The notes below the pieces were generated by a model that saw nothing but the letters and a program-made list of their open reading frames with translations, ran no database searches and was not told where the DNA came from. A stretch of 64,000 nucleotides of DNA, taken from positions 15,623,821-15,687,820 of the forward strand of contig CM067081.1 of the NCBI GenBank assembly GCA_034008185.1. The letters are read 5' to 3'. This DNA comes from Gorsachius magnificus. Taxonomy: Eukaryota > Chordata > Aves > Pelecaniformes > Ardeidae. Position 1 is the first letter of the stretch. Every line of letters starts with the position of its first letter. Position numbers and translations under genes: made by a program. Shown in pieces: positions 1-11,205 of this stretch.

Positions 1-1784
1 AAAGAACAATATTCTGAGTTACTTGCTACTTTTTGGAAACTCACTGTAGTCACTTACTGTATAAAGGTAAGTAGCACTTCATTTCAGGGATGCACATTTC
101 AGTATTATTCTGGTTTTTATTAGCTTCAATGGATGTGTGAAAAATGCATTCTGATGTACAGGACGGGTCAGCAGGCAGGCAGCTGTTGCCTTCTGAAGTG
201 TATGCTTTTCCTTCTGCACGGCACAACAGCTTCACAGCCTCCCCTACACGCTGGGGCTTCGTGCTCCTGCTTCCCAATAAACACAACGCAAGGTCTTTCT
301 AGCACAGGATTATATTTATAATAAAGTTATTCTGCATTGATGTTTTAAACAGAGCTTTTCTGCTTTTCTGCTTACACGACAACGCAATGTCATTAAATAC
401 TCTGTGACAAATGGATTAAGTAAATTATACATTGAGATACTGCAGTGAAGTGCTGTAAATGGTTTAACAGGCATAGGGGGCTTTTCCCTAGTGCTGAGAG
501 CATACTCGCGCGTACAGGAGACCAGGTTCTGTATACTGTACAGGCAGCTGGGTTCCTCCCCCAGACAATTCGGAGCAAGCCCCCAGCCTCAGGCCAGCTT
601 CCTCTGCCGAGGGTTAACTCGTTAACGCTCACCCCCCGTAGTTCCCATATCAGATTATTTCTGTTGTACAAGGTTTACTTATTGAAATATGTTGATAACT
701 CATGAGAGGGGCAGTAGATACCATTTATACTGCCATTTGAGCTTGACAGCATGTGCTGCCAGCGTACGTTTTGAAATACAAAAATGGAAGAGGAAGTCTA
801 ATCACCTGGGAGTGATAAAGGCAGCGTGCGACCCACAACCTTTGCCGATAATAAACTGAGTCTCAGCTGAAAGATTAAATATCTTACTTAGTTTTCTGGA
901 ACAGTACCACTGTAACACTACGCATCTCAGATGAACACTGTTTATCATATTACTGATCTTGAAACATTATACTCTAATGTAAAAGCAAATACCAGACAGC
1001 CTGCATATTTTTGATAGACTGGCAGAGTTAAACTAATACTCGTTGATACATAAATGCATTTCCATATGAATTTCATTGCAACCTTAAGAAACACAGTATA
1101 AGTCTATGTTACTGAGGTGAGACAGTTAAAAGTTTAGGTATGGTATTCATAAAACGAAATTGTTTCCATTTCTGATAACTGAGAATGGCATCATTATAAA
1201 CATAATAAGCAGTTCAAATGGAAGTCTGTGGTGACAAGTCTTCCCCTAATAACTGAAAAGGAGTTCATTGTCTAATGTTAGAAAGGTAGTAAGCGCATAC
1301 AGTATTAAAATACTACCTTTCTAACATTAAGCTGTGAAATGTAATTCAGAATTAAGGGTCATTGCATATATGGAGGAAAGTAATTTGGAAATTAAAAGTT
1401 CCTTGAAATTGAATATTTTTTTTCCTGACAGTTCTGCAGGTAGGAAGTGATTTATATTCTAATGGCTCAACCATCAGGTCATGTCTCAAATCTGTGTATG
1501 AGCCAAGACACCATTAACTTTGTAACACATGTAAAGGTATTGGCTATGATGATGGTTTTTCAAGGTAGCATGACTCCCTTAAGCTCCACGTTCTCACCTG
1601 GCAGCACCCTAAATTCTCCCTGACAGGTCTTACAGGGATGTATCAGAAGTTATTCTTGGCACTGCTGTTTTATAATTTCTAATCTGAAGTTGTTTCTCTT
1701 TTTTTTTTTTTTCTTTCAACATATAGAGAGTAGACATGAGTGCACTCTGAAGTATGACAGTCTGTTTTCTACTTTGAACCTTCA
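1..1784. other. Non-coding stretch, no gene seen
   Basis: AT-rich sequence with only short scattered open frames that show no domain or splice logic. It is probably an upstream intron of CEP126 or its 5' flank, because the first recognisable CEP126 exon (9618) starts inside a codon and so needs an earlier exon. I looked for the preceding coiled-coil exon here and did not find it. The only structured element is the perfect foldback at 1273-1329. Confidence 0.6.
1273..1329. repeat. Perfect 19-bp inverted repeat (hairpin)
   Basis: The arm TAATGTTAGAAAGGTAGTA at 1273-1291 is exactly reverse-complemented at 1311-1329, with a 19-nt spacer. Pairing stops cleanly at both ends (C/A outside, A/A inside). 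The stem is short for a typical microRNA precursor, which usually has 25-35 paired bases with bulges. It may be a recent inverted micro-duplication made by template switching at a fork, or a small foldback. No flanking duplication that would mark a transposon was seen. Confidence 0.85.
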
Positions 1785-2990
1785 CACAGAATGGATGAGG
1801 TTGGAAGGGACCTCTCAAGGTCATGTGGTCCAACCCTGCAGCTACAAAAGGGCCACCCAGAGCTGGTTGCCCAGGACCATGTCCAGATGGCTTTTGAGTA
1901 TCTCCAAGGATGGAGACTCCACAAAATTTCTGGGCAACCTGTGCCAGTGCTCGGTCACTCTCCCAGTAAAAAAGTTTCCTGATGTTCAGAAGGAACCTCC
2001 TGTGTTTCAGTTTGTGCTCATTGCCTCTGGTTCTGTCCCTGGGCACCACTGAAAAGAGCCTGGCTCTGTCCTCTTTGCACCCTTCCTTCAGGTATTTATG
2101 TACATTAATAAGATTCCCCATAAGCCTTCTCTTCTCCAGGTTGAATGGTCCCAGCTCTCCCAGACTTTCCTCATGAGAGCCATGCTCCAGTCGCTTCGTC
2201 ATCTTCATGGTCCTTTGTTGGACTCGCTTCAGCCTGTCCATGTCTCTCTTGTACTGAGGAGCACACAGCTGGACACAGGGCTCCAGTTGTGGCCTCACCA
2301 GTGCTGAGCAGAGGGGAAGAATCACCTCCCTCGACCTGCTGGCAATGCTTTGCCTAGTGCAGCCCAGGTTACTGTTTCCCTTTTTGCAGCAGGGGCCCAT
2401 TGCTGGCTCATGTTCAACTTGCTGTCCACCAGGCCCTTTTCTGCAAGGCTGCTTTCCAGCGGGGTGGCCCCCAGCATATGTTGGGGCCTGGGGTTGTTCC
2501 TCCCCAGGAGCAGGACTTTGCACTTCCTCTTGTTGAACTTCGTGAGGTTCTGTCAGTCCATTTCTCCAGCCTGTTGAAGTCTCTCCAGATGGCAGCACAA
2601 CCATCTGATGTATCAGCCACTCCTCCTTGTTTTGTGTCACCTGCAAACTTAGTGAGGGTACACTCTGCCCCATCATCCAGATCATTAATGAAGATGTTAA
2701 ACAGGACTGGGCCCAGTATTGACAGATGGGGTACACCGCTAGTTACTGGCCTCCAGCCAGGCTTCGTGCCATTAATCATCACCCTCTGTGGCCTGGCCAT
2801 TCAGCCAGTTTTCAATCCACCTCCCAGTCTGCTAATCCAGCCCGTACATCTACAGCTTGTCTATGAGGGTCTTATGGGAGACTCTATCAAGGACTTTAGT
2901 GAAGTCCACTTAGACAATATCCACTGCTCTCCCCTCATCTACGAAGCCAGTCATTTCATTGTAGAATTTTAAAAAGTTGGTCAAGCATGA
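1785..2990 (-). mobile_element. CR1 LINE fragment (RT C-terminal part and 3' end), old
   Basis: Read on the - strand, this runs from the RT palm region (about 2990) to the CR1 3' end at 1785, where a single CACAGAAT tail unit abuts the GGTTGGAAGGGACCTC block typical of bird CR1. The - frame around 2414-2800 shows the RT blocks [21 protein letters not shown] and then FAGDT where active CR1 has FADDT, so one catalytic aspartate is lost. The frame is broken in several places and the element is 5'-truncated. It resembles the fragment at 32405-32937 and appears to be an older subfamily than the copies at 37.7 kb and 55 kb. Confidence 0.93.
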
Positions 2991-5900
2991 CCAAATTCAA
3001 TGTCAACCTTAAATTTATAAAGCCTCTGCTAAAGAGTAATAGCAGTGAGTTTCCTTTAGCAAATAGATCTAGGGAAGATCTATCAGAGCTTCTGCTCTGT
3101 TCTCAGTCTTGAATCATTTAGGTTCATTCTCTTTTGTGTTGCATTGTGGAGGAAAACTTTTCTGTGGAGGTATTTTTTTTGGTGTTTTTTTGTAGAACCA
3201 CCACCAGCCTACCTTTAAACAAGGTTATAGCAAGGCCGAGCCCAAGTCTGATAGCCCCTAGTGCCCAGCACTTTTTAAGTTAATGACAGCTTACAGATTG
3301 AGGTCTTCTGTTTTTTCAACCTTTTCTAAATGTACTTGTAATGAAATTTTCCCTGACAGTGTTGTATTGATCTGCTGTCAATAACTCTAAAACGCAGCAG
3401 GTTCAGCATTAAAAATATGCAACTTCTGACCAGCTGTGCTCAGTTAATTGGTTTATTAGTAAAGGACAAAAACATCACTTGCACAGAAAGGAGCTTTGCA
3501 AAGCAAAGTCTCAGTAACTTAAGTCAAGATCATTTTCAAAGTGAATACTTAAAATCCTGTCTGATGCCATCAGTTTCTTTGCATCTCTGGTACTGACCAC
3601 GCTCCTTAGTTTTGTGTTAACAGCAGTGCTTCAACACAGTGAGCAGCCAGCCTGCTGCTTATCTGTACACAAGTTGCATGAGTACCAAGAACGTCTTTCC
3701 TTTATTGGACCTTTGTTATACATGAAGTTGTGATTCCACAATCAGCTTAAGAATTAAATATTCTCTGGAGCAGTAGCTGACAGATATTTTTGTTCAAAAA
3801 CAGTATTCCTGAGATAAGAGCTACTGACTAAACACATATTTGATGTAAATGAACAGGATATAATATTGGGTGTTTATATACCACAGTACTTTTTAAATAC
3901 CAGCTGCTGATTTGCTGGTGACTGCAGCCATCTTGCTGTTACTGCTCAGTAACAGGCTGCAAAGTGTTGTCCCATTTTACGGTGATGTTGCTGGTTGCAG
4001 GTGGTTGGTTGTGGAACTCAATATCTCCTCATGAGATTGTCCGATGCACTCTTAAATAAACCTTACAGTCAGCTGGCTTGGTTCAGCGTTTTGAATTACC
4101 TTGAAATCCGAATAGCTAATCCATCTGTTGTAATTGGGGAAGCAAACGCTTTACCAGTTTGTATCAGTTTCCAATCTATTCCCATTATTGCTGGGTTTTT
4201 TCAAAAGTACTTTATTTTCAACATATGCACAAGCTTTGTGCTCCACCTACTGGCTGATTATCATGGATTATTTAATAAAAGCTCTAAATTATTCATCAGC
4301 ACTGTTGATAAAGAACAAAAAGCAGTCTAGTGCCAGAAATGGGAGAAAAATATTAGCACTTGGTAAACAGAGAGGGCAAAGTGTTAAGAATTTAGTATTG
4401 CTTTCTACATCAGAATGAAACTGTGCAAAGTAGCGGTCACTGTAGCCATATAGACCTGCAAACCGGTATTGCCATTGCTGGTGACGGGCCACAGGACTGT
4501 GCTGAATTTGCAAGGCCTCAGGATGGAGGCTTGCCAGGCTTGCTGCCTCTGAACTTTTCTTGACCTGCCCGCAGCTTTGTTTTGCTTGGTTTAACTGTAG
4601 CAACAGTTTCTCTAATTGAGCAGGTGTCTGTGGCTAATTTATTTTGCCTCTGTTTATCTTTTTATGGTATGACTGTAGTTTTATATAGATAGCAGTAACA
4701 AGCAGTTTTCTGTGTAGAGAATGAGATATTTATGACTCTAACATAATGATGTAATGTAGGGAAACACAGGCCTGGTATGATCACAGAAGCCTTGAGAGTT
4801 GGAGGTGCAGGATGGGGCATAGAGGAGTACAGGCAGGGGTGATAAGAGAAGGCGCACAGGCTTGGCACTGGTGACCCCACAGCTATAAACAACTCATGGA
4901 TAGTTGGTTAAAGAAATGCAGACCTAGATCTGACAAAACTGGCTTCAGGGGTGACAAAGAGAACAAAGGAATAGTATGTAGGATATGTAAAAGGCACCAT
5001 GTATGGAATATTTGGAGGTACTGTGGAGCTGCAGATTGGCGAAGAAAGAGCAAAGGTGTAAAAGCGTGTTAACAAATATAAAAATGACTCCCAGTGGATC
5101 CTGAGATGAGGAAGGAGAAAGCATTAACATGAACATCATATTGCTCCTGGGGAAGGGACTCCAGATGCTGACAGCTCACCATCACACCCCAGCACCATCA
5201 GAACGAAACTACCAGCCTGGGGACAGAGAAGACCAATGGAAGCGTGAGCATCTGGAAAAGAGGTAGAAACTCAGCCTGTGAAAAACAATTCAAAGGTATT
5301 ATCACTATTATTGAGGCTTTCTCTGCATAGAAGTATTCTAACTGTATTTTTTGGTAGCAATTCTATCTGAATTAATAGGGATTAGACTCTAAGATTTGAA
5401 TTATGCTAACAAAAAATATTCTTGGCTTCATATAAGGTTTGCTTACTTTTTGCCCATAAATAAGATTTGGAGTGTGACAACTGGTGGATAGTGCGGGCAG
5501 CCCTCCTATGAATCTTTGGGGCATTTTGGAGGACAGCCCTCTGTAAGCCCTTATGGCACTGTAAAGGTCAGTCCTGAAGCCCTTACAGCAGTTTGGGGCT
5601 GTCCTTTTGTCTTCATCATATGACAATCAGAGAAGATGAGGGAATCGAATTAATATGCGTCCCTATGGTGCTGGCAAGTATCTCACTTAAACAAAAAAAA
5701 TTATTTATGGGCAACCTCCGCAGGTCCTTTTAAGCATATGTGGTGTGTTTCCTATTTGCCCATGAAGGGGATTTTGAGTGTGACAACCCATTTTAGCCCT
5801 TTCTTGATCTTGTTGTAGTCATTAAGTATACAAGTACTCTCCTACCTCAATTTTAAAATTATTGTGCACTGTTTTGCAGTCATGATATGGCAATGGATGA

Positions 5901-8600
5901 ATAATATCAACTCATTATAAAAAGGTTCATTTCATAGCATTCCATATGCACTGTATATATTCCTTTTTTTATTTTCATCCAAGATAGTAGTAAGCATTTA
6001 GTCCACCTGGGAATGTGGCATCCATCACTTCACTGTGAAGAAAATTTAATAAAATTAACCAGGAAATAGTTCCACCATCTGGTCATACTGTTTTTAACAT
6101 AAAAATGCCTTCCACATAATGTCTGTATATGTGAAACTGCTAAATATTTTAAGTTTCGTATTCCAAATTCACTATAAACATTTTGGCAGCCGTTTCAAAA
6201 ATTGCTGCACTGCTAGGTTGTTTATAGTAGACAGAAAATCTGGGTTAAAAAAATACCAGTCAGGAAATTCTTCTGCTAACTCTCTGTCTTAAATCCATAC
6301 TCTTGCCAATGTTACATCTGTGATATGAACCTAAACTGGTGGCTTAAGGAGAGTGGATGAACAAACATTTGCTTTAACTGTTTTTTTGTAAGATGTCAAT
6401 GTGCATTTGTGAAATTATTTATTTTACATGATGCACCTGGGTGTCACAATTTACAGTCTGTGAGGTCAAGAAGTTAATGATGCAGGCTTCATTGAATATC
6501 TTTAATGCATTTCCTTACATTTAGAATAGGATCCTTTTTCTCCCTCATGTCTTAATCCAAACCAAATAGTGATCAGGGTGAGCTGCGGTGAAAAAGACCT
6601 CTTGCATCAGCATTTGCACTTGCCCATTTGCAGCTATATGGAACAACAGTCTTTTTTTATGCCAGTTATTAAGAATGTGGAAGAATGCAGCTAAGCCATA
6701 CTCCAAAATCATTTGAAAAAAAAAAAAAAATAAAGGCTCTGTCAGAATTTACTCTTTCCTTTTTGGAGTTATACTCTGGAATTACTCCAGGTGCAAAGTT
6801 GTAGAATTTCCCACATGTCTGAATTTAACAACTACAGTTCAACTAAAGGCCTTCTTGAGCAGCTTTTAGAAATATGAAGGGGATCAAGAAGAATGTGTTT
6901 AAAGTACTTACTGGGATAAGCAAGTCTGTTTCCTCTGTTGTGATTTTCCTATTTCTTTAGTTGGGATAAAGATGTAAAATACTATGGATTTCTGTACCAG
7001 ATTTTAATGTGAGTGAAGTAGAGGGATACTGAAAGTTGATAATGAATTCTGGTTCTACTCTTTCAGTTCTAACTTCTGGATTGTATGAACAATTAAAGTT
7101 CCTGTGAAGTTTTAGCCAAATTGCAATCAGACATTTTATGTGGATAGAGTTCTCTGCAGATATTTTCTGGTTTTGGATAACTTCTTGTCTGGCTTAACCT
7201 CATGCCTCAAGTGAAGCCATTCCTGCTTGCTGACAAACTGGAGTTTGCAAATGAAACTTGGGATCATATTTTACTTTGTTTCTCTTTGCATAGGTCAATC
7301 TTCTGTCTTATCCTTCATATGAAGCTGTAGAGTTTTATAACTTCATCTCTATAAGAAGCATTACCTTGAACTGTAGAAATTCATCTGAATTTTTGAAAGT
7401 GTAACTATTAAATGTCATTTGCAATGAATAGGTTGTTAAAATAAAATGTAAGCTACTGTCTGTATACACTACAGGATGTAGTTTTAGCAGTTCTTATGAT
7501 CCAAGGCAATTGTCAGGAATACTGCTACTGGGAGATCCGGAGCTTTCTGAGGGGAACGTACATCCAAAGTAGAAGTAGTAATTGCTTATGTTGTTCACTG
7601 GCATTTTGATTTCTGACCGTGGAGAACATTAATCCAGAGTGCTATACACATCAGCAAAAGCAATGGATCCTTCTGCACATTTTGTCTCTTTTCATATGCT
7701 CCACCACTGTCTTTCTTGAGCTTAACATTGGCGGTATTGGAGGTGTAGTGTTGAGGAAAGGAAGATCAGGTGTAACACAACTGTCAGCTTCCCCTTATGG
7801 TATGGGGAGGAGGTTTAAGGTGCACTTATACCGATGGCAGGAATGCAAGTCTGTAGTCGTTGTGATTTAAGGTTTGAATAGCTGCATGGGATCTGCTTAC
7901 AGTGCATTTCCGCTTTAAAAAAAAAAATATATATATATATCTCACTTTCTATTAATGAATGGAATAATTTGTCCATAACATTGGGAAATCTCAGTCATTA
8001 GTTTCAGTGTGTTTTGACAACCATGCATATATGAATTTTCAAAATAGTGAAGTTTTTTATGTCTCTTTCTGCTATGGTGTGGCTTCCAAGTGGATTAAAG
8101 TGGATATTCCTGTAAAAGTGTGTACTTGGGAATTAATTGGCTGTTTTCCTATTTTTTGCTATTGTGCAATTACAGCCTTTAGACTTTCTAAAATAAAGTG
8201 TACCTCTTTCAAATTATTTTTCTGTTTGTTTTCACAGGTGATCAGTCAGCACTTTGAAGGGCTATTAGGGAGGGTCAAATTGAATAGCTTAGTTTGAAAT
8301 TTGTCTCTGAGAAGAAGAGGGAAGAATAAATAAAATAGCTTGAGTTAAGGAGCAGCTCGTTTAAGTAGCGGCTTTGCTCCATTAAGCAAGAAGGTCTATA
8401 AAGCAACTGCAAGCAGTTAAAGTTATGGGAAGGTATCTTATTGTGATGAGAGAAACAAAGAACATCTGGCTAAGCACTGCTACCTTTCTTTCCACTAATG
8501 CTGGCTAGGAGTAGGACCCTTCCTTGTGTACGAGTGACCTGTGAAATCACATTTCTAACACACAGAGAACTTCAAAGACAGGAAGCTTCTAGCCGTAGTG
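2991..8600. other. Non-coding stretch, no gene seen
   Basis: About 5.6 kb of AT-rich sequence with no supportable exon. Short open frames (3995-4330, 7619-7870, 8007-8297) have no recognisable domain and look like chance. A short AT microsatellite lies at about 7918-7940, and there are several poly-A or poly-T runs. A pair of related motifs at 5450-5484 and 5752-5786 plus an inverted copy at 5701-5714 is listed separately. Probably intron or 5' flank of CEP126. Confidence 0.55.
5450..5786. repeat. Small inverted/direct repeat cluster of unknown origin
   Basis: TTGCCCATAAATAA (5450-5463) is exactly reverse-complemented at 5701-5714. A diverged direct copy of the first motif with its downstream GAGTGTGACAAC sits at about 5752-5786. 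The enclosed 265 bp also repeats phrases around AGCCCT and CCTTA. No target-site duplication was found, so a MITE is only one possibility; a diverged ancient repeat is another. Confidence 0.4.
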
Positions 8601-8738
8601 ATCATAGAATCACAGAACCATAGAATCGTTTAGGTTGGAAAAGACCTTTAAGATCATCAAGTCCAACCGTTAACCTAACCCTGCCATCCCACCACTAAAC
8701 CATGTCCCCAAGCACCTTGTCTACCCTTCTTTTCCTTG
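8601..8738 (-). mobile_element. CR1 LINE 3'-end fragment
   Basis: On the - strand this is the last ~140 bp of a CR1: the end of ORF2, the conserved 3' UTR block (GGTTGGAAAAGACC in the + reading) and two 8-bp tail units (CATAGAAT/CACAGAAC) at the left edge. It belongs to the same subfamily as the copies ending at 14517 and 59967, which share the phrase built on ATCTTAAAGGTCTTTTCC. It is severely 5'-truncated and has no coding capacity. Confidence 0.9.
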
Positions 8739-9617
8739 CATGGCAAGCTTTAGAAGGTTTACTTGAAGAGTTATGTATTTAAGTTTTATTTTGCCTACAC
8801 AGGCACTGCGCCAATAGCTTTATTGGTAGAGGGTATATTTCACGCAAGGAGCTAATTTAAGTTTGTCAGCAAAAGTTGATGATTTTGTCAGCAGGAATAA
8901 TAATTCCACATAGCTTCATCAAGCTTGTGCCTACCAAAAGAAAGGTTTTTGATGATGGGGGTTTTTTTCAATTAAAGCCTGAGTTGCTTTCCAGCCAGTA
9001 GGACGCGTTTAACATATTTGATATTCACAACTGATTCTGTCAGTCATAGTTTTACATCACTGTTTTATCCCATTTTGTGCTACTAATCTGATTGTCTATC
9101 AGGAAGCTTCTCAACAACTAAAAGTTCATACTAACTCTTACATATTTATAGGTAAAAGCTGTAGTTTCTTTGTGTTATTTCTGAATAACAGCTTTTAAAC
9201 TGTTCCTATTTCCCTGACAGCTTGTGAAAGGCACACACTCAGACAGCATTTGCAGCTCATCTTCCTATTGATCCGCCCACTGTGATACATTTAAGTGGTA
9301 ATGTAAAAACTGTGGTGAAAGTCACATTGGTGACATGAACTGGTCGAGTCTGCATGTTAATTCACGTACAAGAAAGAATCAAATCTCTGTTTGAAGCTAA
9401 AAAATGAAAAGATGTGTCTCTTCTTCATTACCTGCTGTCCCGTTTACATTCAGACAAACCATAAAAATCCAGCTGTGCTCAAGTTTGTAGTATTTAACTT
9501 GTGGGCAAGCAAGCTTTTGTACTAAAATTGAAAATTGATAAGCAATTAAGTTACTAATATTTCAGTAAATGTAATTAGAAAACAGAGGGATCATCTACTT
9601 TTGCTTCTTAAATACAG

Positions 9618-9763
9618 AGCCTTTGAAGAAAGACGGAAGCAAGAAGAAGAAAAAGAGCAAAGACTTAGAGAACAAGTTTTGCAGCAGAGGAAAATTAAAC
9701 TTCTGGAAGCAACGGAAAAGTTCCAGCGTGCTCATCTGCCTTTTTCTCAGCACAATCAAATAG
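9618..9763 (+). CDS. CEP126: CEP126, coding exon (N-terminal coiled coil)
   Basis: First recognised exon of CEP126, a protein of the centrosome and the base of the primary cilium that binds microtubules and helps cilium formation (family knowledge). The acceptor is AATACAG|AGCC and the donor ATAG|GTTTGT. It starts with the third base of a codon, gives 48 codons and ends with one base. The peptide is highly charged (starts AFEERRKQEEEKEQRLREQ, later TEKFQRAHLPFSQ) and is a continuous helix, as in the human N-terminal segment. The exon before it, which should carry the initiator methionine and the start of this helix, was not located in the window. Identification rests on recalled similarity to human CEP126, supported by eight further exons in phase. 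Confidence 0.92.
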
Positions 9764-11099
9764 GTTTGTAAATTAAAATTCAACCATTATTCACAATACA
9801 AGTGTTTTTCCATTAATAGAATATAATTGAGGCAAACGGAACAGTTCACTCAATTTAATTCATTAGTATAAGCAAAACCTAACTGACAAGAAGCTCAGAT
9901 CTGATACGTACGACAAAAGTGGGTAGAAGGAATTTTTTTTTTTTTTTTCTAAAAATTGTACTGTGAGATATTTCATTGTATTCCGGTCACGGTAAGTACA
10001 TCACCTCCTTGGGGTATTGTGGCTTCCTGGGTTTTATCCACTTTTTTGACTGCAGTGTGCTCAATGCTTACAACACTGTGCTTTCACAGCTGGGTGCAAG
10101 GTGTTAGAAGGCCACTGGCAGTTTCTAGGATGGTATAATGATCCCCTGTTTGAACCCCTGAATATGAAATATTCAAGAATGTACATTTTGTTTATGATTA
10201 AATACAAGTGGTCATAGCATATATTAATGTGTTACATAACTTCTGCTGAATTAGTCAGCTTTTTAAGCTGTTCTCTTGCTGCTGGGAAGTAATGATCGCT
10301 TCAACCCAGTTCCTGCTTTCTTGGAATCAGTGCAGATTGGCAGGAGTTTTTAACAGTGTCAGCCAAGTCTGATTTCCAGTCAACTTTCCAGTGTTGAAAC
10401 TCTTAAGATATGGTATATTACTTAGGTATTCTTTAACAGATTTACTCTCCCAACTGCACTTGTGCCAACTGTGAGGTAATGTCTCTGACTTCAAGATCAA
10501 ATGTCAGATTAAAATAACAAAATAGAACAGTACTGGTTTAGGGCTTCTTCATAGCTCTACTGACAGCCCAGACTGTGTAGCAATATAATGAATCACAATT
10601 TTTTTCCTTTGTTTTCCTTTATAGAAATTCAGCCTCTGCCACTTTCTACCCTACTTTTGCTTACTTGAAAGAGGCAACACCTTGTGCCTGTCTGGATTCT
10701 TTCTTTCTCGCCGCGTCGATTACTGAGTCACAATGTGGCCTCTATAAAATATCTGCAAGCCATAACTTTGGGTTAGTGCATGAGCAGAATAATCATGATG
10801 TAAAAACAAAGTTAGTGCTGGATTTTTTAAGCACCAACTTTTTCAACGGTGCAGTCTAAAAACAAATAGCAAAAATGTTGAATACATGTGTTACTGTAAA
10901 CACTTAAATAGACTGGGGTTTTGTTTCGGAGGAACTAGAGATGCCTCAGCATGTCTAATGAAGCTAAACCACTCAGTTTATTGTAACAGTCTGGATTTAG
11001 GCTTCCAAACTTAAGAAACTTAACCAAGCCATTTATGGTAAAATATTCCAATTTTTAAAATAATTTTTCCATTGTTTTTTTTTACTCTAATCCCTCTAG
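9764..11099. other. CEP126 intron, nothing else seen
   Basis: GT-AG intron of 1.3 kb, phase 1. It has a poly-T run at about 9932-9949. The small open frames at 9956-10138 and 10665-10859 have no supporting features. No mobile element recognised. Confidence 0.8.
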
Positions 11100-11205
11100 T
11101 CCAGACAAAAACAGCTTTTAAGTTAGAAGAAGCTCTTGAACAAATTAAAGGATCAGTTTTAACACCAGGGCTGTGCTTGCCTAGCAGAAACAAAACCAAC
11201 TTCAG
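11100..11205 (+). CDS. CEP126: CEP126, coding exon
   Basis: Acceptor TCCCTCTAG|TCCAG after a long pyrimidine run; donor TTCAG|GTAAGC (strong). The one base left from the previous exon plus TC makes a valine codon, giving VQTKTAFKLEEALEQIKGS and then a proline/arginine-rich stretch ending in KTNF plus the first two bases of an arginine codon. The EEALEQI phrase matches the part of CEP126 that follows the N-terminal helix. 106 bases; entry phase 1, exit phase 2. No irregularity. Confidence 0.9.

Noticed and set aside
1630..2736. 368-codon minus frame as a host protein
   Set aside because: It is a mixture of CR1 ORF2 in and out of frame plus 3' flank; the true homology is to CR1 RT.
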